38,518 nucleotides of DNA. Source: Alistipes senegalensis (GTDB taxonomy: Bacteria > Pseudomonadota > Gammaproteobacteria > Burkholderiales > Burkholderiaceae_D). The position numbers and the translations under genes were made by a program. Shown here one piece after another: positions 27,057 to 35,872 of the stretch (within the stretch, counting starts at the first letter, position 1; every line of letters begins with the position of its first letter). The stretch spans positions 1 to 38,518 of the forward strand of contig JAMPER010000008.1 of NCBI GenBank assembly GCA_023664945.1, in the 5' to 3' direction. Under the pieces are notes generated by a model that did not search any database, was not told the DNA's origin, and saw nothing but the letters and a program-made list of their open reading frames with translations.

Positions 27057-28316
27057 ATGGGTTCATCAAATTGGGTTCCGACAGAAGAGATTTATCTGGG
27101 GCGGCAGCCTATCCTGGACCGCAGCCAGTCTCTTTATGCATTTGAACTGCTTTTCCGCTCCAAAGGTTCAGACAAGGCGAATGTAGTAGATCATGCGGCT
27201 GCTACTTCCGAAGTGATTCTGGATACGCTTTCTGCTTTTGGCATGGAAGCTATTTTGGGACGGTATGCAGGATTTATTAATTGTGATGCCGCTTTCCTGC
27301 AAAGCGATGTGATTGAACTGCTTCCTCCTGAAAAGACGGTGCTGGAAATTATCAGGACGGCAAAGGCAGATGAAGCGATAGTCAGGCGCTGTCTTGAGCT
27401 GAAAGAAAAGGGGTTCAGGCTGGCGCTGGATAATTTCCGTGGCATTACGCCGGAAAACCAGGGGTTTCTGGATCTGGTGGATATTATCAAGGTGGATATC
27501 CAGGGGTTGTCCGAGGGGGCGATTAAGCAGGTTGTTGCCCAGATCAAGGACAGGAAGGTTGTACTGCTGGCAGAGAAGGTGGAAACCCAGGAGGCGTTCC
27601 ATTGCTGCCTTGAGCTGGGATTCAATTTGTACCAGGGGTATTTCTTTTCCCAGGTGGAACGGGTTGCAGGCAAGCGCTTTACGACTTCGCAAGCAGCGAT
27701 TATGCAGGTGCTTGGCGTATTGCAGGTGGAGACGGATGTCAGCAAGATTGTCGAGGCATTCAAGCGGAATCCGGCGTTGAGCGTGGGGCTTTTGCGCCTG
27801 ACCAATTCGGCTTCGGTCGGATTGCGGCATGAGATTACTTCGATCAGGAGCGCTATTGTGCTTCTGGGACAACGGCAGTTGCAGCGTTGGCTGCTTCTCC
27901 TTTTGGTAACGGAAAAAGGCCACAAGCGGGAAGGCAGGCAGACGGTTCTGGTGCATCAGGCAGCTGCCCGAGCGAAGTTCATGGAGTTGCTGGCCTTGTC
28001 GGACCAGGCCTGGGCTTCCCTTTCCGAGAGCGCTTTTATTGCCGGGATGGTATCGGTCATGGAAGCGCTGCTTGGCATGGAAATGGATGTTCTGGTGGAA
28101 TCGCTTGGCCTGGTACAGGAAGTGCGTGATGCGCTTGTGGACAGGAAAGGGATTCTGGGGGATTTGCTTAATCTTGTTGAGGCAATTGAACGGGATGACG
28201 GCCGGCGTGTGGATGTGCTGGTTGACGCGATGTTCAAGGGAAAGAATGACTTGCTGGTCAAGGCGCAGGGGCAGACGATTGCCTGGGTTAACCAGATTAT
28301 TGATGCCGGTACCTAG
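27057..28316 (+). CDS. EAL-HDOD domain signalling protein (degenerate EAL)
   Basis: A 419-residue YuxH-type protein with an N-terminal EAL-like domain (about 10-205) and a C-terminal HDOD domain (about 200-400). The EAL motif is ELLFR (Glu30), and the DDFG motif is LALDNFRG with one metal-binding Asp changed to Asn, so cyclic-di-GMP hydrolysis is unlikely. EKVET is still recognisable. The HDOD part (LLRLTNSASVG, SIRSAIVLLGQRQLQRWL) is a protein-interaction fold. Its place between cheA and cheB suggests it links c-di-GMP or other signals to motility, as Vibrio CdgJ does. Followed by a strong terminator. Confidence 0.88.
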   Translation: MGSSNWVPTEEIYLGRQPILDRSQSLYAFELLFRSKGSDKANVVDHAAATSEVILDTLSAFGMEAILGRYAGFINCDAAFLQSDVIELLPPEKTVLEIIRTAKADEAIVRRCLELKEKGFRLALDNFRGITPENQGFLDLVDIIKVDIQGLSEGAIKQVVAQIKDRKVVLLAEKVETQEAFHCCLELGFNLYQGYFFSQVERVAGKRFTTSQAAIMQVLGVLQVETDVSKIVEAFKRNPALSVGLLRLTNSASVGLRHEITSIRSAIVLLGQRQLQRWLLLLLVTEKGHKREGRQTVLVHQAAARAKFMELLALSDQAWASLSESAFIAGMVSVMEALLGMEMDVLVESLGLVQEVRDALVDRKGILGDLLNLVEAIERDDGRRVDVLVDAMFKGKNDLLVKAQGQTIAWVNQIIDAGT

Positions 28317-28333
28317 GCGGCGCCGGGCTTGCA

Positions 28334-28370
28334 GCCGGTATGCAGGTTCGTTGCATGCCGGCGTTTTTTT
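28334..28370 (+). terminator. Rho-independent terminator after the EAL-HDOD gene
   Basis: GCCGGTATGCA pairs with TGCATGCCGGC (11 bp with one wobble) around GGTTCGT, followed by G and seven T. It ends the cheA transcript and implies that cheB has its own promoter. Confidence 0.93.
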
Positions 28371-28415
28371 GGCGATAATACCGCCGTGCCCGGGCGGATG
28401 CCCAAGCTGCCTTCT

Positions 28416-28448
28416 TAAAGGCGGGGCAGGTTCCGCCGGAGACAGAAT
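28416..28448 (+). promoter_or_regulatory. Sigma-28-like promoter upstream of cheB
   Basis: TAAAGGCG, an 11-base spacer and GCCGGAGA. The first five bases of the -35 and the GCCG of the -10 match the FliA consensus with exact spacing. The 15 bases CGCCGGAGACAGAAT (28434-28448) are identical to those ahead of cheA. It lies just after a strong terminator, where a promoter is needed, 46 bases before the cheB ATG. Confidence 0.55.
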
Positions 28449-28493
28449 AACAGATTGAATGATTTTTTCTGTGCTGGGGAAGCGGAGTGAGGT

Positions 28494-29549
28494 ATGTCTA
28501 AGATCAAGGTTGTTGTAGTAGATGATTCAGCGCTGATTCGCGGCGTCATGAAAGAGATCATCAACGGCCAGCCGGATATGGAGGTGGTCGGTGCAGCGCC
28601 GGATCCGATTATTGCGCGGGAATTGATCCGCTCGGTGAATCCGGATGTGATTACCCTGGATGTGGAAATGCCGAAGATGGACGGCCTGGATTTTCTGGAA
28701 AGGCTGATGCGGCTTCGTCCTACACCGGTTGTCATGGTCTCTTCCCTGACTGAAAGAGGTTCGGAAATTACGATGCGGGCGCTGGAGCTGGGCGCGGTGG
28801 ATTTTGTCACGAAGCCCAAGATTTCCATCCAGAGCGGGATGCGCGAATATGCGGAAATGATTGCGGAAAAAATCCGCACAGCTTCGCAGGCACGGGTGCG
28901 TATCCAAGCGCGCAATGCAGCTCCGCCGCCGCCTATCAAGACAACGATGATCAGCAGTGAAAAGCTGATTATTATTGGCGCTTCAACGGGCGGGACAGAA
29001 GCGATCAAGGATTTTCTGGTTCAAATGCCGGCGGATGCGCCGGGTATCCTGATGGTGCAGCATATGCCCGAGGGTTTTACCAAATCGTTTGCCCAACGGT
29101 TAAACGGGCTGTGCCGGATTGAGGTAACCGAAGCGCAGGGCAATGAGCGTGTTTTGCCTGGGCATGCCTATCTGGCGCCGGGACATTCGCATTTGCTGCT
29201 GCAAAGGAGCGGCGCAAATTATATGACCAAGCTGGATCAGGGGCCGCTCGTCAGCCGCCACCGTCCTTCTGTCGATATGCTGTTCCGTTCGGCTGCGGTT
29301 GCCGCCGGGCCCAATGCTGTCGGCGTGATTTTAACGGGAATGGGAAAAGATGGTGCGATGGGCATGAAGGAAATGCGGGATGCGGGTGCCTACAATTTTG
29401 CCCAGGATGAAGCCAGTTGCATTGTTTATGGCATGCCGCGTGAAGCGGTGGCTGCCGGCGGGGTGCATGAGCAGGGCGCTTTGCGGGATTTGCCCAGGAT
29501 GGTGCTTGAGCATCTGGCGAAGAACAGCTCCCGTGCGCTGCGTGTCTGA
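28494..29549 (+). CDS. cheB: Chemotaxis protein-glutamate methylesterase/deamidase CheB
   Basis: A 351-residue enzyme that demethylates and deamidates MCPs when phosphorylated by CheA. The receiver domain has Asp10-Asp11 and phosphoacceptor Asp56. The esterase domain has the catalytic triad at Ser164 (GASTGGTEA), His190 (VQHMPEG) and Asp286 ([11 protein letters not shown]), the same positions as in E. coli. A Pro-rich linker joins the two near residue 143. Its usual partners cheR and cheD are absent on both sides. Confidence 0.97.
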   Translation: MSKIKVVVVDDSALIRGVMKEIINGQPDMEVVGAAPDPIIARELIRSVNPDVITLDVEMPKMDGLDFLERLMRLRPTPVVMVSSLTERGSEITMRALELGAVDFVTKPKISIQSGMREYAEMIAEKIRTASQARVRIQARNAAPPPPIKTTMISSEKLIIIGASTGGTEAIKDFLVQMPADAPGILMVQHMPEGFTKSFAQRLNGLCRIEVTEAQGNERVLPGHAYLAPGHSHLLLQRSGANYMTKLDQGPLVSRHRPSVDMLFRSAAVAAGPNAVGVILTGMGKDGAMGMKEMRDAGAYNFAQDEASCIVYGMPREAVAAGGVHEQGALRDLPRMVLEHLAKNSSRALRV

Positions 29550-29635
29550 TACAGGCGTCTTGTGGCTGCCGGAAAATGTTGTACTATATGCAAATGCTAA
29601 AAAATGATTTTATCAACCTGATTTGAGAAGATGAC

Positions 29636-30031
29636 ATGGCTGCTGATCCAAAAATGAAGTTTCTGGTGGTGGACGATTTTTCGACCATGCGGCGCATTGT
29701 CCGCAATCTCCTGAAAGAACTCGGATACACGAATGTGGATGAGGCTGAGGACGGCGTGCAGGCTTTGACCAAGTTAAGGAGCGATAAGTACGATTTTGTC
29801 GTGTCGGACTGGAATATGCCGAATATGGACGGATTGACGATGCTGAAAAATATCCGGGCAGATGAGGCGCTCTCGAAATTGCCGGTTTTGATGGTGACGG
29901 CAGAGGCCAAACGGGAGAATATTATTGAGGCAGCCAAGGCCGGCGCAAGCGGGTATGTCGTGAAGCCGTTTACGGCGGCTACGCTGGATGAGAAGCTGCT
30001 CAAGATTTTCGAGAAGATGCCGCAAAAGTAG
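29636..30031 (+). CDS. cheY: CheY response regulator (copy 2, enteric type)
   Basis: A 131-residue receiver, very close to E. coli Che[21 protein letters not shown] (7-26), phosphoacceptor Asp58 in [12 protein letters not shown], Thr88 and Lys110 (YVVKPFTA). It keeps the residues used to bind FliM and is the likely motor-switching CheY. The ATG at 29636 follows GAGAAG; an out-of-frame ATG lies five bases earlier. In enteric bacteria cheZ follows cheY; here a terminator does. Confidence 0.96.
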   Translation: MAADPKMKFLVVDDFSTMRRIVRNLLKELGYTNVDEAEDGVQALTKLRSDKYDFVVSDWNMPNMDGLTMLKNIRADEALSKLPVLMVTAEAKRENIIEAAKAGASGYVVKPFTAATLDEKLLKIFEKMPQK

Positions 30032-30079
30032 GTTGATGCCCCGTTTTCTCCCCTGCCTTTGGGGGGAAAGGCAAAAGAC

Positions 30080-30113
30080 AAACAGGTTTCCGGTAACGGG
30101 AACCTGTTTTTTT
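30080..30113 (+). terminator. Rho-independent terminator after cheY2
   Basis: AAACAGGTTTCCG pairs with CGGGAACCTGTTT (13 bp, one wobble) around a GTAA tetraloop, followed by T residues. It ends the cheB-cheY transcript. Confidence 0.95.
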
Positions 30114-30350
30114 ATGTGTGAATCCGGCGTGGAATGAAGCGGGGGACTGTTTTTGCCGACTGTCTGAAAGGAAGGCTGTTTGGCGGGATTTCTTCATGAT
30201 AATTTCTTTTTGATATCGATTAATAAAAAGGGTTTTTTTGCCTTTTTTCTTCGAATGGGCGCTTCTTCTTTCAGGGAATAATGGCTCGGTTATGTTGTGG
30301 GGTAGTGCGCGCTTTGTGCGCGTTTCCGCAAGAAAACGGGATTTTTTGCC
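30114..30350 (+). promoter_or_regulatory. Upstream region of the flhB operon
   Basis: About 240 bases without a gene, lying between a strong terminator and flhB, so it must hold the flhBAFG promoter. It contains an AT-rich part (about 30197-30250, with GATAAT and a run of T) and, close to flhB, a small hairpin CGCGC-TTTGT-GCGCG near 30307-30321. An FlhDC site is expected but I cannot point to one with confidence. Confidence 0.4.
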
Positions 30351-31526
30351 ATGGCAGAAGACAGCGATCTTGAGAAAACCGAATCGGCCTCTCCCAGACG
30401 CCTTGAGAAGGCGAGGGAAGAGGGCGATGTTCCCCGATCGAAGGATCTGGCGACCTGCACTGTCCTTTTGGGGGGCGGGCTGGCTTTTCTCATGATGGGC
30501 GGCGGGCTGATGCGCGAATTGAGGATGATGGTATCCGGCGCGCTGACCCTCTCCCGGGAGGAAGTGTTTGATATGCCGCTGCTTTTGGAGCGCAATATTG
30601 CCCGTATTTATGAAGTGATTGTGGCATTTTCCCCCATTGCGCTGATGTTGCTGGCGATTGCGCTGGCTTCCCCGCTTTTGATCGGCGGCTGGCTTTTCAG
30701 CACCAAGGCGCTCCAGCCGAATTTTGGCAAGCTGAATCCGTTAAACGGCCTGAAGAACATGGTGTCGGTTCGGGCGCTGGTGGAGTTGATCAAGGCGGTT
30801 GGCAAGACGCTTTTGGTTGGTACGGTTGCCTGGCTGGTGATTGGTACGCAGCTTGACGGCATTATGTCGCTGGGTTTGCAGCCGGCAAAGACCGGCGCGG
30901 AGCATATGGGGCAGATTCTTTTGGTGAATTTCCTGGCGACGGTCGGCGCGCTGGTGGTGATTGCCGCGATTGATGCGCCGTACCAGATGTGGCATTACGC
31001 CAACAAGCTGAAGATGACGAAGGAAGAGGTCCGCCAGGAATACAAGGATTCGGAAGGCAATCCGCAAATCAAGGGCAAGATCAGGCAGCAACAGCGCGAG
31101 ATTGCCAGAAAACGGATGATGTCGGAAGTGCCGAAGGCCGATGTGATTGTGACCAACCCGACCCATTATGCCGTTGCGCTGCAATATCGTGAAGGCAGCA
31201 TGGGCGCGCCGGTGGTTTTGGCAAAGGGAAGAGGCCTTGTTGCGGCGAAAATCCGGGAAATAGCTGCCGAACACCATGTGCCGATGCTGGAAGCGCCGCC
31301 GCTGGCCCGGGCGCTTTATGCCCATACAGAGCTGGGCGACCAGATTCCTGAAGCGCTTTATACGGCGGTGGCCGAGGTGCTGGCATATGTTTACCAGCTG
31401 CGTACTTTCAGGCGCCTGGGCGGGAAACGGCCTGCCAAGCCGGCAAGGATTGATGTGCCGGCCTATCTGGACCCGCATAGCCAGGCTGCGCGGCAGGCGA
31501 TGGCTGAACAAGGGGCTGCTGTATGA
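30351..31526 (+). CDS. flhB: Flagellar type III export protein FlhB
   Basis: A 391-residue inner-membrane component of the flagellar export gate that switches substrate class from rod/hook to filament. The N-terminus ESASPRRLEKAREEGDVPRS is the family signature. Four membrane helices follow. The self-cleaving site NPTH is at 269-272 (cut between Asn269 and Pro270), the same numbers as in Salmonella and E. coli. Its stop overlaps the flhA start (ATGA). Confidence 0.97.
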   Translation: MAEDSDLEKTESASPRRLEKAREEGDVPRSKDLATCTVLLGGGLAFLMMGGGLMRELRMMVSGALTLSREEVFDMPLLLERNIARIYEVIVAFSPIALMLLAIALASPLLIGGWLFSTKALQPNFGKLNPLNGLKNMVSVRALVELIKAVGKTLLVGTVAWLVIGTQLDGIMSLGLQPAKTGAEHMGQILLVNFLATVGALVVIAAIDAPYQMWHYANKLKMTKEEVRQEYKDSEGNPQIKGKIRQQQREIARKRMMSEVPKADVIVTNPTHYAVALQYREGSMGAPVVLAKGRGLVAAKIREIAAEHHVPMLEAPPLARALYAHTELGDQIPEALYTAVAEVLAYVYQLRTFRRLGGKRPAKPARIDVPAYLDPHSQAARQAMAEQGAAV

Positions 31527-33637
31527 GGACGTTCGCTTTGCCATCGTGGATGACGGGGCAGAATTCGCGGGCGCTGGCTGCGCCGGTGCTGATTATCATG
31601 ATGCTGGCCATGATGGTGCTGCCGCTGCCGCCATTTTTGCTGGACATGTTTTTCACGTTCAATATCGCCTTGTCGATTATTGTTTTGCTGACGAGCCTTT
31701 ATACGGTCAAGCCGCTTGATTTCATGGCTTTCCCGGCCATTTTGCTGATGAGCACCATGCTGCGCCTTTCGCTGAATGTGGCTTCCACCCGGGTGGTATT
31801 GACGGAAGGCCATTCGGGACCGGATGCGGCAGGCAAGGTGATTGAGGCTTTCGGCCACTTCCTGATTGGCGGGAATTATACGGTTGGCGTCGTGGTGTTC
31901 GTGATTTTGACGATCATCAACTTTGTCGTGGTAACGAAGGGCGCAGGCCGGATTGCGGAAGTGGGCGCCCGTTTTGCCTTGGATGCGATGCCCGGCAAGC
32001 AGATGGCGATTGATGCCGACCTGAATGCAGGACTCATTGGCGAACAGGAAGCGCGGGACCGCCGCAAGCAGGTGGCGCAGGAAGCCGAATTTTACGGTGC
32101 GATGGACGGCGCGAGCAAGTATGTCCGCGGCGATGCTGTTGCCGGCATTATTGTGACGGTGGTCAATATCCTGGGCGGCCTGTATGTCGGCACGGTCCAG
32201 CATAACCTGACGTTTTCGGATGCGGTCAGCAATTATATGCTGCTGGCAATTGGCGATGGCCTGGTTGCACAGATTCCGTCGCTGGTGATTTCCACGGCGG
32301 CCGGTATTGTGGTTTCCCGCGTTGCCAGCGATGAGGATGTTGGCAGCCAGATATTGATCCAGCTGTTTGAAAAACCCCAGGTGATGTATATTTCGGCGGC
32401 TATTGTCGGCGGGATGGGGCTGATTCCCGGTATGCCGCACATGGCGTTCATTTTGCTTGCCGCCACGCTCGCCGGGGCGGCGTATGTGCTTTCAAAACGT
32501 ATTGCCGGCGGCCATGTTTCCAGCCGGGATAAAGGCAAATCCGGCGCGGTTGCCGTGGAAGCGCCGCCTTCGGTTCAGGTTCCTGAAGTGGAGGAAGCAA
32601 CCTGGCAGGATATTGTGCCGGTGGATACGCTGGGCCTGGAGGTTGGCTATCGCCTTATTCCGCTGGTGGATCAGGCGCAGGGCGGCGAGCTGCTCAAGCG
32701 TATCAAGGGGATTCGCAAGAAGTTTGCGCAGGATATCGGTTTTCTCGCACCGTCTGTCCATATCCGGGATAATCTGGAGATGCGGCCTTCTTCTTACCGT
32801 ATTTTGCTCAAGGGGGTGGAAATCGGTACCGGCGAGGTTTTCCTGGGACAGTTTCTGGCGATTAATCCGGGTGTGGTTTCAGGCCCCTTGCAGGGAACGG
32901 AAACGGTTGATCCGGCATTTGGCCTCCAGGCTGTCTGGATTGATGCTTCCCAGCGCGACCAGGCGCAGCTGATGGGTTATACCGTGGTGGATGCCGGAAC
33001 GGTTGTCGCCACGCACTTGAACCACCTGATTACAACTTATGCCGCCGAATTGCTCGGACGCCAGGAAGTCCAGGCGCTGCTTGAGCATTTGCAGAAGGAA
33101 TCGCCGAAGCTGGTTGAGAATCTGGTGCCGGATATGGTGACGTTGCCGACTCTGCAAAAGATTTTGCAAAACCTGCTTTCGGAAGGGGTGCATATTCGTG
33201 ATATGCGTACCATTATCGAGACGATTGCGGAAAATGCGGACCAGACGAAAGATCCCATGATGCTGACGGCGCAAATCCGTATTGCGCTGGGACGCTCGAT
33301 TGTGCAGCAGATTTACCCGTCCGGGGATGAATTGCCGGTGATTACACTGGATAACCGTCTGGAACGCATTTTGCTTCAGGCTTTGCAGACAGGCGGCCCG
33401 GACAATATCCCGCTGGAGCCGGGGCTGGCCGATACGATTATGAACCAGGCCCAGCAGGCGGCGCAGCAGCAGGAGCAAATGGGTTATCCCCCTGTGCTTC
33501 TGGTGCCCGGCCCCTTAAGGCCGCTTCTGGCGCGCTTTTTGCGCCGTGCAGTACCGAATATGCGGGTGCTTTCCAATAATGAATTACCGGATTCAAAAAC
33601 GATTAAAGTGACAAGTGTTGTAGGAGGACAGGCATGA
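31523..33637 (+). CDS. flhA: Flagellar type III export protein FlhA
   Basis: A 704-residue member of the FHIPEP family, the proton-conducting core of the export gate. It has about eight N-terminal membrane helices and the family signature around residues 150-180 (RFALDAMPGKQMAIDADLNA, then GEQEARDRR). The large cytoplasmic C-terminal domain, which docks chaperone-substrate complexes, begins near residue 350. Length is normal. Start and stop overlap flhB and flhF by four bases, showing tight coupling. Confidence 0.97.
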   Translation: MRTFALPSWMTGQNSRALAAPVLIIMMLAMMVLPLPPFLLDMFFTFNIALSIIVLLTSLYTVKPLDFMAFPAILLMSTMLRLSLNVASTRVVLTEGHSGPDAAGKVIEAFGHFLIGGNYTVGVVVFVILTIINFVVVTKGAGRIAEVGARFALDAMPGKQMAIDADLNAGLIGEQEARDRRKQVAQEAEFYGAMDGASKYVRGDAVAGIIVTVVNILGGLYVGTVQHNLTFSDAVSNYMLLAIGDGLVAQIPSLVISTAAGIVVSRVASDEDVGSQILIQLFEKPQVMYISAAIVGGMGLIPGMPHMAFILLAATLAGAAYVLSKRIAGGHVSSRDKGKSGAVAVEAPPSVQVPEVEEATWQDIVPVDTLGLEVGYRLIPLVDQAQGGELLKRIKGIRKKFAQDIGFLAPSVHIRDNLEMRPSSYRILLKGVEIGTGEVFLGQFLAINPGVVSGPLQGTETVDPAFGLQAVWIDASQRDQAQLMGYTVVDAGTVVATHLNHLITTYAAELLGRQEVQALLEHLQKESPKLVENLVPDMVTLPTLQKILQNLLSEGVHIRDMRTIIETIAENADQTKDPMMLTAQIRIALGRSIVQQIYPSGDELPVITLDNRLERILLQALQTGGPDNIPLEPGLADTIMNQAQQAAQQQEQMGYPPVLLVPGPLRPLLARFLRRAVPNMRVLSNNELPDSKTIKVTSVVGGQA

Positions 33638-35043
33638 ATGTCAAGAAATTTACCGCCAGTTCATCACGTGAAGTGATGCGTCTTGTGAGAGAAACGCTCG
33701 GCGAGGACGCCGTGATTCTTTCCAACCGGAATGTCAACGGATATATCGAGATTCTGGCTGTTGCCAATGAATATGTCTCTTCTCTGACCGCGCCGGTGTT
33801 TGAAAAGGAAGCGCTGGCGGCTCCCATGCCTGAACAGATCAAGCCGGCACCTGTGGCTCCCCGCGCGCCGCGCAAGCAGGCGGCTTCCCGTCAGCCCGGC
33901 GCGCGGCAGGAACAGCTCATGGCGCAGGTTCGCTCTATTGCCCGCGAATATCTGCCTGCTGAAACGCCTGCCGCACCCCAGGCCAAGCCGGCTGTCCGCG
34001 AAGCTGCGGGAAAAGCCGCTGCCGCTGCGCCGGCTCCGGCTTTTTCAGGTGTTTCCCCGGAAGTGGTGGATGCCCGCTTGCAGCATGTGATGACGGAGTT
34101 GCGCTCCATGCGCGCCATGTTTGAGACGCAGCTTGCCGAAATTACCTGGGGAAGCAAGCAGGAACGCGAACCGCTCCGGGCGGATTTGATGCGCGAGATG
34201 CTCACGGCCGGTTTCAGCCCGGGGATGGCGCGTTATCTGGTGGAAAATCTGCCTGAACAGGAAAAATCCGACGGCGGCATACGGTGGGTGCAGCGCGCTT
34301 TGGCGCGGAACCTGCTGACGGTAGGCAGCGAGGACAGTATGCTGGACAAAGGCGGGGTTTTTGCGCTGGTTGGCCCGACGGGCGTTGGCAAGACCACGAC
34401 GACAGCCAAGCTGGCGGCGCGTTTTGTCATGCGGCACGGCGCGGGGAAACTGGCGCTGATTACCACAGACGGTTATCGTATCGGCGGGTTTGAGCAGCTG
34501 CGCATTTACGGCAAGATTCTGGGTGTGATGGTGCATTCGGTAAAAGATCAGGCTGATTTGCGGATTGCGCTGGATGAGCTGAAAAACAAGCACACGATCC
34601 TGATTGATACGGTGGGGATGAGCCAGCGTGACAGGATGGTGGCCGACCAGATTGCCATGTTGTCCAACACGGGCAAGGATGTGAAAAGGCTGCTTTGCCT
34701 TGCCGCAACTTCTACCGGCGAGACGTTGAGCGAGGTGGTGAATGCCTACAAGGGGAATGGCCTGGCAGGCTGCATTATGACCAAGACGGACGAGGCGGCA
34801 ACGATAGGCAATGCGCTGGATGTGATTATCCGGCAAAAGCTGGCGCTTTATTATGTGGCAAACGGCCAGCGGGTGCCTGAAGATCTGGAAGTGGCGGATG
34901 CGCAGGCGCTGATCCGCCATGCTTTCAGCATGAAGAAACAGAGCCGGGCCTATACGTTTGACAATGACGAATTGCCGATGGTGGTTGCCCATGCGGTTCA
35001 GAACAGGAAAGATGCGCGTGCAAGAGGAGCCAGCCGTGGATAG
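33634..35043 (+). CDS. flhF: Flagellar SRP-type GTPase FlhF
   Basis: A 469-residue SRP-family GTPase that fixes where the flagellum is built, usually at the pole. The N-terminal B domain (MNVKKFTASSSREVMRLVRE) leads into an Ala/Pro-rich linker (about 60-140), the N domain and the G domain: P-loop GPTGVGKTTTTAKLA (247-261), TTDGYRIGG (277-285), DTVGMSQRD (325-333) and TKTDEA (383-388). All GTPase motifs are intact. It overlaps flhA and the following flhG. Confidence 0.97.
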   Translation: MNVKKFTASSSREVMRLVRETLGEDAVILSNRNVNGYIEILAVANEYVSSLTAPVFEKEALAAPMPEQIKPAPVAPRAPRKQAASRQPGARQEQLMAQVRSIAREYLPAETPAAPQAKPAVREAAGKAAAAAPAPAFSGVSPEVVDARLQHVMTELRSMRAMFETQLAEITWGSKQEREPLRADLMREMLTAGFSPGMARYLVENLPEQEKSDGGIRWVQRALARNLLTVGSEDSMLDKGGVFALVGPTGVGKTTTTAKLAARFVMRHGAGKLALITTDGYRIGGFEQLRIYGKILGVMVHSVKDQADLRIALDELKNKHTILIDTVGMSQRDRMVADQIAMLSNTGKDVKRLLCLAATSTGETLSEVVNAYKGNGLAGCIMTKTDEAATIGNALDVIIRQKLALYYVANGQRVPEDLEVADAQALIRHAFSMKKQSRAYTFDNDELPMVVAHAVQNRKDARARGASRG

Positions 35044-35869
35044 TTTCCATTGCGACCAGGCAGAGGGCTTAAGGCGGCTGCTGGGCGACCACCGGCAGCG
35101 CCTTTATACCTGCCTTTCTGCCGTGCAGCACCACAACAACAAGAACCATGTGCTTTTCAACCTGGCGGCTTCGCTTTGCCGCTCGGGCAGTTCGGTGATG
35201 CTGCTGGATGCGACCTGTTCTCCTGACGGTGTGGGGCATTACCAGCCGCAATCCCATACCAGCGCCACGCTGGCGCAGGTTGCCCGCCGGGAGTATGCGG
35301 TAGAGGATGTGTTTTACCGGACGCCTCAGGGATTTGATGTGGTCTGCCTGGCAGACCAGGCAGGCGAGGTGGGGCATATGCCTTCTTTCAGGAAGAACCT
35401 GAATTTGTCTTTTGAATCGGCGGCAGGGGAAGCGGATGTGGTTTTGATTGATGCCTGCCTGGACAGGGATGGCGGGTTTCCGCTGGCAGCCATGGAGGAA
35501 AATGCGCAGGTGCTTTTGGTGGAAGATACGGAGAAATCCATCAAGGAAGCCTATATGCTGATCAAGCGGGTATCTGGCCGTTTTGGACGCATGCCGTTTG
35601 GTGTGCTAGTATCGGGAAGTGAGGAGAACCGCTCGCAGGCTATTTTCCGCAATATGGCACAGGCTGCCGCGCATTATCTGGGCATCCAGCTGTATGACCT
35701 GGGGTATGTGCCGAAGGATGACCACATGGCGAAGGCCGCCAGCCTTGGGCGCTGTGTGGTGGATGCTTTCCCGATGGCGCTGTCGTCGTTTGCTTTCCGC
35801 CGCATTGCGGGCATGTTTTCCGATATGGGTGCTTCACGGCACGGGGTATATGAAATGGCTGGTGCATGA
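35036..35869 (+). CDS. flhG: FlhG/FleN-like protein with a lost P-loop
   Basis: A 277-residue MinD/ParA-fold protein, partner of FlhF. The N-terminus keeps the FlhF-activating motif DQAEGLRRLL (7-16). The next strand and loop, where family members have the KGGxGKT deviant Walker A, read LSAVQHHNNKNHVLFNLA (27-44), with no Gly and no GKT; ATP binding is therefore doubtful. The later Asp58 (MLLDAT) and the Walker B-like VVLIDACLD (Asp139) remain. The GTG at 35036 is chosen because AGGAG lies six bases upstream; it overlaps the flhF stop. It could be a pseudo-ATPase that still tunes FlhF. Confidence 0.8.
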   Translation: MDSFHCDQAEGLRRLLGDHRQRLYTCLSAVQHHNNKNHVLFNLAASLCRSGSSVMLLDATCSPDGVGHYQPQSHTSATLAQVARREYAVEDVFYRTPQGFDVVCLADQAGEVGHMPSFRKNLNLSFESAAGEADVVLIDACLDRDGGFPLAAMEENAQVLLVEDTEKSIKEAYMLIKRVSGRFGRMPFGVLVSGSEENRSQAIFRNMAQAAAHYLGIQLYDLGYVPKDDHMAKAASLGRCVVDAFPMALSSFAFRRIAGMFSDMGASRHGVYEMAGA

Positions 35870-35872
35870 CGC

